Below are positions 1 through 8,163 of a stretch of 33,132 nt of DNA, piece after piece. How positions within the stretch are numbered: position 1 is the stretch's first letter; every line of letters starts with the position of its first letter. Origin of the DNA: Intrasporangium_A sp039812505 (GTDB lineage Bacteria > Actinomycetota > Actinomycetes > Actinomycetales > Dermatophilaceae). The translations under genes and the position numbers were made by a program. The notes beneath the pieces were generated by a model, which worked only from the letters and a program-made list of their open reading frames with translations, did no database searches and was not told the origin of the DNA. The stretch lies in NCBI RefSeq assembly GCF_039812505.1, contig NZ_JBDIAQ010000025.1, forward strand, positions 1 through 33,132. The letters run 5' to 3'.

Positions 1-310
1 TGCTGTGCGCCACGCCGGCGTCGTCGAGCCTGGTCAGCCAGGCCTGCACCCCTGCCCGGTCCGGGCAGGCGATCGAGACGTGGTCGAGCCCGACCCGGGT
101 CTCGTCGAAGCGGTCGCCCTCCGGCGTGCGGTCGTGCGCCTGCAGGCCCAGGACGATGCCGGGTCCGCCCAGCATGATCGTGCGGCGCCATCCGGGCCCG
201 CTCATGTCGGGTCCCCGTCTCATCCCCAGCGACCTCGCGTACCACGCGACACTCGCCTCCAGGTCGGTCACGGTCAGGGTCACGTGGCTGAAAGCCTCGA
301 ATGTCGGCAT
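1..310 (-). CDS. VOC-family (glyoxalase/bleomycin-resistance fold) protein, partial
   Basis: The minus-strand frame opens with ATG at 310 and runs off the left edge, so only about 103 N-terminal residues are visible. The start MPTFEAFSHVTLTVTDLEAS and the following VAWYARSLGM are typical of the first beta-alpha-beta unit of vicinal-oxygen-chelate proteins. A His in FSHVTL and a second His in GLDHVSIACPD sit where metal ligands are usual. The family includes glyoxalase I, dioxygenases and resistance proteins; the substrate cannot be told from this fragment. The start is supported by a -10-like CAGGAT (322-317) six bases upstream, which would give a leaderless mRNA, and by a GGATGGGG stretch that could instead serve as a ribosome site. 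It is divergent from the BldC-like gene. Confidence 0.8.
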   Translation of the reverse strand, partial: MPTFEAFSHVTLTVTDLEASVAWYARSLGMRRGPDMSGPGWRRTIMLGGPGIVLGLQAHDRTPEGDRFDETRVGLDHVSIACPDRAGVQAWLTRLDDAGVAHS

Positions 311-452
311 ATCCCCATCCTGACACTGCTTCGCGACGCCGCCCCGCCCGCCGGGCGCGGGCAACCCGGCAGAGCCGCTGCCGGCGAGCGACGGTCGGGT
401 CGGATCCGCCACCCTTCGTGCGGAGCACTTCCCCTCGTGTCACATGAGCATC

Positions 453-465
453 TAAGGTGTAGTCC
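453..465 (+). promoter_or_regulatory. Candidate -10 region for the BldC-like gene
   Basis: TAAGGT (453-458) and the overlapping TAGTCC (460-465) are the only TANNNT-like hexamers in the 227-base gap between the VOC gene and the BldC-like gene. Either would give a leader of about 65-75 bases. No convincing -35 box was seen, so this is a weak call. Confidence 0.3.
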
Positions 466-537
466 TGTACCCGCGTGATCCTCCGCCGGAGGGGAAGCCG
501 GCGGCGCGCGGGCGCACCGAGAAGATCGGGGTTCAAC

Positions 538-738
538 ATGTCGAACGAGCGTCAGCTCGCCGAGGTGCGGTTCCTGACCGTGGCCGAGGTCGCCTCGATC
601 ATGCGCGTGTCGAAGATGACGGTGTACCGGCTGGTCCACGGTGGCGAGCTGCCCGCAGTACGGGTCGGCAGGTCGTTCCGCGTGCCGGAGGACGCCGTGC
701 ACAAGTACCTGCAGTCGTCCTACATCGACACGGCGTGA
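538..738 (+). CDS. BldC-like/excisionase-family small DNA-binding protein (MerR-type helix-turn-helix)
   Basis: A 66-residue protein. Nearly all of it is one winged helix-turn-helix: FLTVAEVASIMRVSKMTVYR is the HTH, followed by the wing region ELPAVRVGRSFRVPEDAV. This is the family annotated as excisionase or BldC-like, whose members bind direct repeats and act as small developmental or housekeeping regulators. It closely resembles the M. tuberculosis protein Rv0500A as I recall it. I chose ATG 538 because it leaves a GGGG ribosome site 7 bases upstream and gives the usual family length; an in-frame upstream start would add 21 low-quality residues. In many actinobacteria the next gene is bS22, but here about 10 kb of catabolic genes lie between them. 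A strong hairpin follows the stop. Confidence 0.9.
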   Translation: MSNERQLAEVRFLTVAEVASIMRVSKMTVYRLVHGGELPAVRVGRSFRVPEDAVHKYLQSSYIDTA

Positions 739-749
739 GGGGTTTCGCG

Positions 750-784
750 GCGTGACGGGGCGCCCGCTCGGTGCCCCGTCACGC
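750..784. terminator. Bidirectional hairpin terminator between convergent genes
   Basis: GCGTGACGGGGC (750-761) pairs perfectly with GCCCCGTCACGC (773-784). Three more pairs (one G-T) extend the stem inward, leaving a 5-base loop. It lies between the stops of the BldC-like gene (738) and the hydroxy-acid dehydrogenase (807), so it can serve both. No U-tract is present on either side, as is common in high-GC actinobacteria. Confidence 0.75.
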
Positions 785-806
785 TGAGGACCTGTCGACG
801 CACCCG

Positions 807-2126
807 CTAGCGGGGGTCGTGCCCGGGTAGCCGCACCATGTCCGCCTGCAGGCCCGCGACGCTGGTGGCCCCCAGCAGTGCCATCGTGGTACGGACCTCC
901 CGGGCCAGGATCTCACCGGCGCGCTGGACCCCCGACTCGCCGCCGGCCATCAGCCCGTAGAGGTAGGCCCGGCCGACGAGAGCCGCCCGGGCGCCGAGCG
1001 CGACCGCCGCGACGATGTCGCCGCCGCGCAGGATCCCGCTGTCGATGAAGATGTCTGCTCGGTCGCCGCACGAGGCGACGACGTCGGGCAGGATCGACAA
1101 CGCGGACTGGGCCCGGTCGAGCTGCCGCCCGCCGTGGTTGGACAGCACCACGCCGTCGGCCCCGAGACGGACCACCTCCTCGGCGTCCTCGACGGTCTGG
1201 ATTCCCTTGACCAGCAGGTGTCCCGGCCAGAGGTCACGCAGCCAGCCGATGTCGTCGGCAGTGACTGCGGCATCGAACATGTCGCCCGACATGTCGAGCT
1301 GTTCGCTGCCCCAGCTCTCGGGTGCGCAGGCGAACCGCATGGCCGGTGTGGTCAGCTTGTTGAACCACCAGGACGGGTGCAGCGTCATGTCGGCGAAGGT
1401 GCGCAACGTCAGGGCCGGAGGGATGGTCAGCCCGTTGCGCTCGTCCCGGAGCCGGTTGCCTGCGATAGCGGTGTCGACGGTCAGCACGAGGGTGGAGAAG
1501 CCGGCGTCGCGGGCGCGCTGGACCAGCCGCCGCGACTCGGCGCGGTCCGTCCACAGGTAGAGCTGGAACCAGAGCTCGGTGTCCGGGCAGGCGGCTCGAA
1601 GGTCCTCGGGTGACGTGGTGGCGACGGTGGACAGGCCGTACGGGATGCCCAGCCGCGCTGCCGCGCGGCCGACCGCGACCTCGCCCTCGTGGTGCATCAT
1701 CCGGGTGTAGCCGGTGGGTGCGAACACCAGCGGCAGGCTGCTGCGGTAGCCCAGGATGTCGGTGCTCGGGTCGACGTGGGACACGTCCCGAAGCGCCCGG
1801 GGACGGAACCGGATGGCGCGGTACTCCTCCCGGAGCCGGCCGATCGTGACCTCCTCGTCGGCGCTGCCGTCGACGTAGTCGAAGATGGCGCGCGGGGTGA
1901 CCCGGCGTGCGGACTGCCGCAGCTCGGTGATCTGCGTCGCGCGTTGCAACCGTCGGCGCGTCGGGCTCACGGTCGGACGACGGAACTGCAGCAACGGGCG
2001 CAGCTCGGCGGGCTTGGGCAGCTGCCGGTGGCTGTTCGGGTTCGCGGAGGACTTTGCCCGGCCCGCGTTCTGGACGACAGCCGGAGGACTGGGATACGCA
2101 CCGTCCGTCGATGGGTGTGCTGTCAT
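807..2126 (-). CDS. FMN-dependent alpha-hydroxy-acid dehydrogenase/oxidase (LldD2-like)
   Basis: A 439-residue member of the FMN alpha-hydroxy-acid dehydrogenase family (L-lactate dehydrogenase, glycolate oxidase, mandelate dehydrogenase), which oxidises an L-2-hydroxy acid to the 2-keto acid. Family marks are FDYVDGSADEE, the FMN-contacting Lys in LLVKGIQ, the catalytic His (about residue 331) in SNHGGRQLD, and the C-terminal IDSGILRGGDI and GRAYLYG flavin-binding segments. It resembles the mycobacterial LldD2 group, including the basic N-terminal extension before the barrel. ATG 2126 is chosen because a GGAGG lies 11 bases upstream and a TACAAT -10 box lies further upstream; the frame is open for 54 more codons, but those would run through the promoter. 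It is divergent from a D-2-hydroxyacid dehydrogenase, so a 2-hydroxy-acid substrate is likely shared. Lactate remains an alternative substrate. Confidence 0.9.
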   Translation of the reverse strand: MTAHPSTDGAYPSPPAVVQNAGRAKSSANPNSHRQLPKPAELRPLLQFRRPTVSPTRRRLQRATQITELRQSARRVTPRAIFDYVDGSADEEVTIGRLREEYRAIRFRPRALRDVSHVDPSTDILGYRSSLPLVFAPTGYTRMMHHEGEVAVGRAAARLGIPYGLSTVATTSPEDLRAACPDTELWFQLYLWTDRAESRRLVQRARDAGFSTLVLTVDTAIAGNRLRDERNGLTIPPALTLRTFADMTLHPSWWFNKLTTPAMRFACAPESWGSEQLDMSGDMFDAAVTADDIGWLRDLWPGHLLVKGIQTVEDAEEVVRLGADGVVLSNHGGRQLDRAQSALSILPDVVASCGDRADIFIDSGILRGGDIVAAVALGARAALVGRAYLYGLMAGGESGVQRAGEILAREVRTTMALLGATSVAGLQADMVRLPGHDPR

Positions 2127-2168
2127 CGGGAGACTCGCCTCCAGAGGTACGTCACAGGGTAGGCGGTG

Positions 2169-2174
2169 ATTGTA
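2169..2174 (-). promoter_or_regulatory. -10 box of the hydroxy-acid dehydrogenase promoter
   Basis: On the minus strand this reads TACAAT, one base from the sigma-70 consensus. It would start transcription about 36 bases before the ATG at 2126. No clear -35 was found, which fits a promoter needing an activator or one controlled at the adjacent inverted repeat. Confidence 0.55.
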
Positions 2175-2175
2175 G

Positions 2176-2196
2176 CCACCTGCGGTGGGCCCCACC
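2176..2196. promoter_or_regulatory. Candidate operator: three alternating arms CCACC/GGTGG/CCACC
   Basis: CCACC (2176-2180), GGTGG (2184-2188) and CCACC (2192-2196) form two overlapping inverted repeats, each with a 3-base spacer (TGC, GCC). They lie directly upstream of the minus-strand TACAAT, inside the -10/-35 spacer, and between the two divergent promoters. That position suits a repressor controlling both genes. No regulator gene is present in the island. Confidence 0.4.
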
Positions 2197-2257
2197 CAGA
2201 CGGGCCGGGACCAGTCCTGCGGTCTCCGACGCCCCTCTGCGGCAGACCACGTGCTGT

Positions 2258-2263
2258 TAGCAT
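2258..2263 (+). promoter_or_regulatory. -10 box for the D-2-hydroxyacid dehydrogenase gene
   Basis: TAGCAT fits the TANNNT form used elsewhere in this window. It would give a leader of roughly 36 bases that contains the AGGAG ribosome site. No strong -35 was found. Confidence 0.4.
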
Positions 2264-2305
2264 CGGGCACCCGGCGTAGCAGGACCACCGCAGAGGAGCG
2301 CGATC

Positions 2306-3301
2306 ATGTCTGGTGGGGCAACGGCCATCTACTTCCCGGTCGAAGGGCTCGACGTGGGGCCGGGAGAGGACCTGCTGCGGCGGGCCGGCGTGACGGTCCA
2401 CCACCTGGACGAACCGTCGCTGGGCCCGGATGCCCCGCGTGACGCGGTCGCGCTGTTGGTCGGCTACGACCCGGTCGGTGCAGCGGTGATGGACGAGCTT
2501 CCGCAGCTGCGGATCATCGCCACGCACTCCGACGGGTACGACATGGTCGACCTCGAGGCGGCCCGCGAACGCGGCATCTGGGTCGCCCACCTGCCGGACA
2601 GCGCCTGCGAGGAGGTGGCGGTACACGCCCTGACGCTCACCCTGTCGGTGCTGCGCCGGGTGGGTGACTGGCAGCGACGGGTCCGTGAGGGTCTGTGGGT
2701 CGAGGACGACTCGATCCGGCTACGGCGTCCGTCGACGCTGACCTGCGGCGTGGTCGGCCTGGGCCGGATCGGGGGGCGTTACGCGCGGCTTGCCGCCCCC
2801 ATCTTCGGTCGCACCCTCGGCTGTGACCCCTATCTGCCCGCAGACCGGTGGCCGGCCGGCGTCGCGGCCGTCGACGTGCAGACTCTCTTCTCCCAGTGCG
2901 ACGTCGTGAGCCTGCACGTGCCGCTCACCGACGAGACCCGCCTGCTGGCCAGCGGCCCCCGGCTCGAGTCCCTGCCTCGCGGAGCGGTCCTGGTCAACGT
3001 CTCCCGTGGGGAGCTGGTGGACGAGGCCGCCCTGCTCGCCGCGCTCGACAGCGGCCGGATCAGCGGTGCCGGGCTCGACGTGCTCGTCGACGAGCCGCCG
3101 GCCGCGGACAACCCGTTGGCAGCCCACCGGCGCGTCGTGCTCACGCCACACATCGCCTACCTGTCCCAGGAGTCCCTGGCGCGGTATGCCGCCGAGCCCG
3201 CGGCGAACGTCGTCGCCCTGCTGGAGCACGGCCGGCCGAACACGCCCGTCGAGGATCTGCGTCCCGGGGCCGACGCGCGGGCCGCGCACCGGCACGGCTG
3301 A
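2306..3301 (+). CDS. NAD-dependent D-2-hydroxyacid dehydrogenase
   Basis: A 331-residue protein of the D-isomer-specific 2-hydroxyacid dehydrogenase family, which reversibly reduces a 2-keto acid to a D-2-hydroxy acid with NAD(P)H. The Rossmann motif GLGRIG (151-156) is followed by Asp174 in GCDPY, at the usual ribose-binding position and favouring NAD. The catalytic triad is Arg234 in NVSRG, Glu263 in VDEP and His282 in TPHIA. The length is typical for D-lactate dehydrogenase/phosphoglycerate-dehydrogenase-like enzymes without extra regulatory domains. ATG 2306 has AGGAG about 7 bases upstream. It is divergent from the FMN enzyme and lies upstream of a transporter with its own promoter. The pair could interconvert L- and D-hydroxy acids through the keto acid; the actual substrate is unknown. 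Confidence 0.88.
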   Translation: MSGGATAIYFPVEGLDVGPGEDLLRRAGVTVHHLDEPSLGPDAPRDAVALLVGYDPVGAAVMDELPQLRIIATHSDGYDMVDLEAARERGIWVAHLPDSACEEVAVHALTLTLSVLRRVGDWQRRVREGLWVEDDSIRLRRPSTLTCGVVGLGRIGGRYARLAAPIFGRTLGCDPYLPADRWPAGVAAVDVQTLFSQCDVVSLHVPLTDETRLLASGPRLESLPRGAVLVNVSRGELVDEAALLAALDSGRISGAGLDVLVDEPPAADNPLAAHRRVVLTPHIAYLSQESLARYAAEPAANVVALLEHGRPNTPVEDLRPGADARAAHRHG

Positions 3302-3309
3302 GGCGGTCC

Positions 3310-3338
3310 TTGTCGGCGCCGGGCCCCGGCTATAGGCT
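3310..3338 (+). promoter_or_regulatory. Promoter of the transporter-to-M20 operon
   Basis: TTGTCG (3310-3315), a 17-base spacer and TAGGCT (3333-3338) form a well-spaced sigma-70-type promoter immediately after the dehydrogenase stop. The leader to the transporter start would be about 80 bases. Confidence 0.6.
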
Positions 3339-3424
3339 CCGGGCACCAGCACAGGGGGCGGGCAGCTGCGCGCATGCCGCTGTCGCGCCGGGGAAGTGGC
3401 CACCGACTCCCGAGGTGTCATGTC

Positions 3425-4768
3425 ATGAGCATCGGTTCGCACGGCACGCAGACGTTCAGCCACCGACGCGCCCTGCGCGCCGGCATGGCCTCGTTCGTCG
3501 GGACCACGATCGAGTTCTACGACTTCTACGTCTTCGCCACCGCGGCGGCCCTGGTGTTCGGGCCGATCTTCTTCCCGGAGGCCAACCCCACGGCAGGGGT
3601 CCTGGCCTCGTTCGGCGTCTACGCGGTGGGCTTCTTCTTCCGGCCGGTGGGCAGCATCATCTTCGGCCACATCGGGGACCGCTACGGCCGGCGTCTCTCG
3701 CTCGTGCTGACCCTGGTGATCATGGGTGTCGGAACGAGCCTCGTCGGCATCCTGCCGACCTACGACAGCGTCGGGATACTGGCGCCGGTCCTGCTCCTGA
3801 TCCTGCGGATCGTGCAGGGCATCGCGATCGGCGGTGAATGGGGTGGCGCAGTGGCGATGGCGGTCGAGAACGCCCCGGACCGGTTCAAGGGGTTCTACGG
3901 CGCCTTCCCCCAGCTGGGGAACCCGGCCGGCGCCCTGCTCGCGACCGGGATCTTCGCCCTGCTGACCGTCAACGGCTCCGGGTACCTCGAGTCCGGCGGA
4001 TGGCGCATCCCGTTCCTGCTCTCGGCCGTCCTGATCGCCGTCGGCTTCTGGATCCGGTACCGGGTCGAGGAGTCGCCCGTGTTCGAGGCCGAGTCCGCGG
4101 AGGAGATCAAGGCCGAGCTCCCCCTGAAGCGAGCCATCGTCGAGAACTGGCGGGAGATGCTCCTGGGTGTCGGCCTGATCCCCATCTCCACCGGCGGGTA
4201 CTACATCGTGACGACGTTCGCGACGGCGTACGGCACGGAGAAGGACTTCGGGATCGGCATCAGCGCGCACCTGTTCCTCGAGGTCCTGACCATCGCGGCG
4301 TTCTTCGAGCTGGTGTCCACGTTGTTCATCGGCACGCTGGCCGACCGCGTCGGACGCAAGCGCACCATGTTCGTCAGCCTCGTGCTCACCGCGATCCTCA
4401 TCGTGCCCATCTTCCTGACCATGGGCCCCGACAACTTCGCGATCATGGCCGTGCTGTTCACCGCGGGCCGGGTGGTGATGAACGGCACCTGGGCACCCTT
4501 GGCGTCGATCATGTCCCAGATGTTCCGCCCCCAGGCCCGGCAGACGAGCCTGTCGATCTCCTACTCCTTCGGGAACGCGTTCTGGGCCGGCCTGTCGCCG
4601 GTGGTCGCGACCGCCCTCATCGCGTCGACCGGCTCCATCTGGAGCGTCATACTCCTCGTCTTCGGCATGACGATCATCAGCCTGATCTGCCTCGTGCGGG
4701 CCCCTCAGTACTCGGACACCGTGTTCGACGAGGACGTCGAGGGGGGCCTGGCGGTCCGGACGGCGTGA
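3425..4768 (+). CDS. MFS transporter, metabolite:H+ symporter (MHS) family
   Basis: A 447-residue, 12-helix membrane protein of the metabolite:H+ symporter group (relatives: KgtP, ShiA, ProP), which import organic acids or zwitterions with protons. The start region FVGTTIEFYDFYVFATAAAL and the loop 2-3 motif GHIGDRYGRR are hallmarks; ADRVGRKRTM repeats the motif in the second half. MVQG-type region IVQGIAIGGEWGGA in helix 4 is also typical. ATG 3425 is chosen because GAGG lies 9 bases upstream and the protein then begins just before the first helix; an in-frame ATG 51 bases earlier would add a non-conserved arginine-rich stretch. The next gene follows after 36 bases. It most likely imports the substrate of the surrounding enzymes. 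Confidence 0.92.
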   Translation: MSIGSHGTQTFSHRRALRAGMASFVGTTIEFYDFYVFATAAALVFGPIFFPEANPTAGVLASFGVYAVGFFFRPVGSIIFGHIGDRYGRRLSLVLTLVIMGVGTSLVGILPTYDSVGILAPVLLLILRIVQGIAIGGEWGGAVAMAVENAPDRFKGFYGAFPQLGNPAGALLATGIFALLTVNGSGYLESGGWRIPFLLSAVLIAVGFWIRYRVEESPVFEAESAEEIKAELPLKRAIVENWREMLLGVGLIPISTGGYYIVTTFATAYGTEKDFGIGISAHLFLEVLTIAAFFELVSTLFIGTLADRVGRKRTMFVSLVLTAILIVPIFLTMGPDNFAIMAVLFTAGRVVMNGTWAPLASIMSQMFRPQARQTSLSISYSFGNAFWAGLSPVVATALIASTGSIWSVILLVFGMTIISLICLVRAPQYSDTVFDEDVEGGLAVRTA

Positions 4769-4804
4769 CCGAACAGCCGGGCATCGTCCCGGGGACAGTG
4801 AGAG

Positions 4805-6511
4805 GTGCTGACGCAGCCGATGCGCAAACTACATACCTTCGACCATGCTCCTGCGCAGTGGTGGCCCACGCTGGTCACGGCGCGAACGATCCGGACGCTC
4901 GACCCCGCCAAGCCGGAGGTGACGGCCATGCTCGTCGCCGGCGACCGGGTCGCCGCGCTCGGGACGGCCGAGGAGTGCCGACGGGTCGGCGGTGAGATCG
5001 GGCTCGCCAGCCCCCGCGGGGTCGACCTGGGCGACGTGACGGTCGTGCCCGGTTTCACCGACGCTCACACCCATCCGTTGATGCACGGCCAGATGCGCAC
5101 CTGGGTGGACTGCGGGCCCGCGCAGGCCGGGTCGATCCCGCAGATCGTCGCCCTGCTGCGCCAGCGCGCGAGCCAGACCCCGGGGACGGCGCCGATCCGC
5201 GGCTTCGGCTACGAGCACCGCAACCTGGTGGAGCGCCGGCACCCGACCCGACAGGAGCTGGACGAGGTCGCCACCGATCGCGAGGTATACCTCATGAACG
5301 CCTCCGGCCACGGCGGGGTCGTCAACTCCTACACGCTGGACAAGTACGGCGTCACCAGGGACACGCAGGACCCGCCGGGGGGAGTGTTCTTCCGGGACGC
5401 CGCCGGGGAGCTCACCGGTGAGCTGTCCGACGCCGCCTGCAACATCCTGACCGGGCCGGACGGGGTCAAGGTGGGCAACCACGGCCCGAACCTGCACCTG
5501 GGTGACAGCGTCGAGGACCACCTGCGGCAGCTTCGGATCGCCCAGCACTCGTTCCTGTCCGGTGGTGTCACGGCGGTCGGCGACGCGCAGGTCAGTCGCC
5601 GGGAGTTCGACATGTACCTGCACCTGGCCGACACGGGCGACCTGCGGCTGCGCTACTCGATGTACCTGCTGTCGCACCTGCTCGAGGAGGGGCTCGAGAT
5701 CGGGCTGCGTGGCGGCTTCGGGAACGCCTACCTCAGCTTCGCGGGGTTCAAGCTGTACGCCGACGGCACGCTGGGGGGCTGGACCGCCTACTTCCCGGAG
5801 GGCTACGCCGGAGATCCGGGCCGCACCGGGATGCTCTACCACGAGCCTGCCGAGTACACCGAGCTGGTGGATCGGGCGCACCGGGCCGGGCTGCAGACGG
5901 CCACCCATGCCCAGTCGCCGGACGCGATCGAGATGGTCATCCGGGCGATCGAAGGCGCGCAGCACCGTCATCCCCGCCCCGACGCCCGGCACCGGATCGA
6001 GCACTGCGGCCTGCCGACGGGACCACAGATCCAACGCATGGCGGCGGCCGGGATCGTGCCGGTGAACCAGACCCAGCACTACTACAACTGGGGCGAGGGG
6101 GTCGTCGACGCGATCGGCGTGCGCGGGGAGCGGTTCAACCCGCTCGGTGAGTTCGTCGCGGCCGGGGTCCCCGTCGTGCTCAGCTCGGACGCCCCGGTCG
6201 CGGACCCACTGCCGCTGCAGGCGATCCAGGTGGCGGTCACGCGCGTCACGGCCCGCGGCAGCCGGCTCGGGCCCGACTCGTTGCGGATCTCCGCGGAGCA
6301 GGCGCTGCGGGCGCACACGCTGGGCGGCGCGTACGCCCTCGGCCGGGAGGAGGACCTCGGCTCGCTCGAGATCGGCAAGCGCGCCGACTTCGCGGTGCTC
6401 GGCGGGGACCCGCTCACCGTCGACCCCGAAGCCATCGGCTCGATACCGGTGCACGCCACCTGGGTCGGTGGGCAGCAGTGCTACGACGAGAAGGACGAGG
6501 TGCCCTCGTGA
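4805..6511 (+). CDS. Metal-dependent amidohydrolase, YtcJ/NfdA type
   Basis: A 568-residue amidohydrolase-superfamily protein of the YtcJ group, whose studied members hydrolyse N-substituted formamides or similar amides. The beta-sandwich/TIM-barrel order is visible: metal-binding His88 and His90 in FTDAHTHPL, a central Lys in FKLYADGTLGG, His in ATHAQSP, His in HRIEHC, and the catalytic Asp in VVLSSDAPVADPL. The C-terminal KRADFAVLGGDPLTV closes the composite sandwich domain. GTG 4805 is used; ATG 4820 (five codons on) is equally possible, as neither has a strong ribosome site. The stop overlaps the next start by 4 bp, so it is in one operon with the ThDP enzyme. The real amide or ring substrate is unknown; in context it may unmask a guanidino or keto acid. 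Confidence 0.87.
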   Translation: MLTQPMRKLHTFDHAPAQWWPTLVTARTIRTLDPAKPEVTAMLVAGDRVAALGTAEECRRVGGEIGLASPRGVDLGDVTVVPGFTDAHTHPLMHGQMRTWVDCGPAQAGSIPQIVALLRQRASQTPGTAPIRGFGYEHRNLVERRHPTRQELDEVATDREVYLMNASGHGGVVNSYTLDKYGVTRDTQDPPGGVFFRDAAGELTGELSDAACNILTGPDGVKVGNHGPNLHLGDSVEDHLRQLRIAQHSFLSGGVTAVGDAQVSRREFDMYLHLADTGDLRLRYSMYLLSHLLEEGLEIGLRGGFGNAYLSFAGFKLYADGTLGGWTAYFPEGYAGDPGRTGMLYHEPAEYTELVDRAHRAGLQTATHAQSPDAIEMVIRAIEGAQHRHPRPDARHRIEHCGLPTGPQIQRMAAAGIVPVNQTQHYYNWGEGVVDAIGVRGERFNPLGEFVAAGVPVVLSSDAPVADPLPLQAIQVAVTRVTARGSRLGPDSLRISAEQALRAHTLGGAYALGREEDLGSLEIGKRADFAVLGGDPLTVDPEAIGSIPVHATWVGGQQCYDEKDEVPS

Positions 6512-8163
6512 GCAGCCCGGTCGCGCCGCCGGCCAACATCCACAACGTCGGGCACGACGTGCTGGCGGTCCTGCGGGACTACGGGGTCGACACCGTGTTC
6601 GGCATCCCGGGCACCCACAACCTGGAGTTCTACCGACACCTGCCGGACCTCGGCATCCACCCGGTCACCACGCGACACGAGCAGGGTGCGGGATATGCGG
6701 CCGACGGCTGGACGAGGCAGACCGGCCTGCCCGGGGTGGTCGTCACGACATCCGGCCCGGGCCTGCTCAACGCGCTGTCCGCCACGGCCTGTGCGTATGC
6801 GGAGTCCCGCCCGCTGGTGGTCCTCACCCCCGGGCCGCCACTCGGTCAGGAGTTCGCCGACATCGGCGCCCTGCACGAGACGAAGGACACCCGCGCGGCG
6901 GCCGAGGCGGTGGCGCAGTGGGCCCGGCGGGTGGCCTCCGGTCGGGAGGCGGTCCAGGCGGTGCACGACGCCTTGGAGCTGTTCCGTACCGGCCGCCCGC
7001 GGCCCGTGGTCATCGAGGTGCCCCTCGACGTGCTGGAAGGGCCCAGCGACTGTCCACCCGAGCTGCTCCGGGCCCGTCCGGCCCCACTCCCCACGCCGGG
7101 CGACGCCGGACTGGTCCAGCAGGCCGCCGAGGTGCTGGCCGCGGCGACCCGGCCCGTCATCCTGGCCGGCGGAGGGTCCCTCGGTGCTGCCGAGGCGGTG
7201 CGCGAGCTCGCCGAACGTCTCGATGCGCCCGTGGTCACCACGCTCAACGGCCGTGGCGTCGTGCCGGAGTCGCATGCCCTCGCGGTCGGTGCCGCCCTGC
7301 GGCTCAAGGCGGTGCACGAGCTGGTCAACGAGGCAGACGTGCTCGTGGTCGTGGGCTCGAAGGTCGGCGAGGCGGAGCTGTGGTGGGGTCCGTTGCAGCC
7401 CTCGGGCCGGGTCGTGCGGGTCGACGTGCTCTCCTCCCAGCTCGACAGGAACATCGAGGCCCACGTGGGTATCGTCGGCGACTCCCGGGCGGTCGTCCCG
7501 CAGCTGCTGGCGGCACTGCCCGAGCGGCTCGCGGCCGACGCGGGCAAGGGTGCCGGTGGTCGGCGCGCGGCCGACTACCGCGCCCGGGTCGACAGCGAGG
7601 GCCGGGCCTGGAACCCGGCCGTCGTCGCCTGCTCGGAGGCCATCGCGTCGGCTGTGCCCGCCGACGTGATCCTGGGAGCCGACTCCTCGCAGATCTGCTA
7701 CTACGGGACCGCCAACTTCGTTCCCCTGGAGCGGCCCGGGTCGTACCTGTACATGGCGACGTTCGCCACCCTGGGGTACGGCTTGCCGGCCTCGATCGGG
7801 GCGAAGCTGGGAGCCCCCGACCGCAGCGTGGTCTGCGTCCAGGGGGACGGCTCGCTGATGTTCTCCGTCCAGGAGCTGGTGACGGCCGTCGAGCAGCAGC
7901 TCGACCTCGTCGTCGTGTGCGTGGACAACGGTGGGTACCGGGAGATCGAGGAGAACGAAGGCGCCCGGGGCATCGACCCCATCGGGGTCCGGCTCACGCA
8001 GCCCGACTGGGCCGCACTGGCCGATGCCTTCGGCGGCCGCGGGACCTCGGTCGCGTCGGCGGAAGACCTCGCCCCCGTGCTGCGCCACGCCATCGCGGCC
8101 GGCGGCGTACAGCTCGTGCACGTGCCGCTGGCGCTCTTCGAGACCGCCGGGCCGGGCTCGTGA
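6508..8163 (+). CDS. Thiamine-diphosphate 2-keto-acid decarboxylase, AruI-like
   Basis: A 551-residue three-domain enzyme of the acetolactate-synthase/decarboxylase family. The N-terminal pyrimidine domain has DTVFGIPGTHNLEFYR and the activating Glu58 in TRHEQGAGYAADG; the central Rossmann-like domain carries RPVILAGGGSLGAAEAV; the C-terminal ThDP/Mg motif begins with GDGS near residue 446 and ends at VVCVDNGGYREI. The start segment and LHETKD match, from memory, the 5-guanidino-2-oxopentanoate (2-ketoarginine) decarboxylase AruI of Pseudomonas aeruginosa better than acetolactate synthase. Benzoylformate or another 2-keto acid is the alternative substrate. GTG 6508 is used because it overlaps the preceding stop (GTGA) and AAGGACGAGG lies just upstream. 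The stop again overlaps the next start. Confidence 0.88.
   Translation: MSSPVAPPANIHNVGHDVLAVLRDYGVDTVFGIPGTHNLEFYRHLPDLGIHPVTTRHEQGAGYAADGWTRQTGLPGVVVTTSGPGLLNALSATACAYAESRPLVVLTPGPPLGQEFADIGALHETKDTRAAAEAVAQWARRVASGREAVQAVHDALELFRTGRPRPVVIEVPLDVLEGPSDCPPELLRARPAPLPTPGDAGLVQQAAEVLAAATRPVILAGGGSLGAAEAVRELAERLDAPVVTTLNGRGVVPESHALAVGAALRLKAVHELVNEADVLVVVGSKVGEAELWWGPLQPSGRVVRVDVLSSQLDRNIEAHVGIVGDSRAVVPQLLAALPERLAADAGKGAGGRRAADYRARVDSEGRAWNPAVVACSEAIASAVPADVILGADSSQICYYGTANFVPLERPGSYLYMATFATLGYGLPASIGAKLGAPDRSVVCVQGDGSLMFSVQELVTAVEQQLDLVVVCVDNGGYREIEENEGARGIDPIGVRLTQPDWAALADAFGGRGTSVASAEDLAPVLRHAIAAGGVQLVHVPLALFETAGPGS

Noticed and set aside
2127..2288. 54-codon N-terminal extension of the hydroxy-acid dehydrogenase.
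   Set aside because: It crosses a good -10 box and the inverted repeats, and shows no family similarity.
4829..6454. Long open frames on the strand opposite the amidohydrolase and other genes (also 2720-4270, 16636-19296 and 29380-31650).
   Set aside because: They are rich in Arg, Pro, Gly, Val and Asp repeats without family motifs and mirror real genes in a high-GC genome.
6508..8163. Acetolactate synthase large subunit.
   Set aside because: No small subunit or other branched-chain amino-acid genes nearby, and the N-terminal and LHETKD segments fit the AruI-like decarboxylases better.
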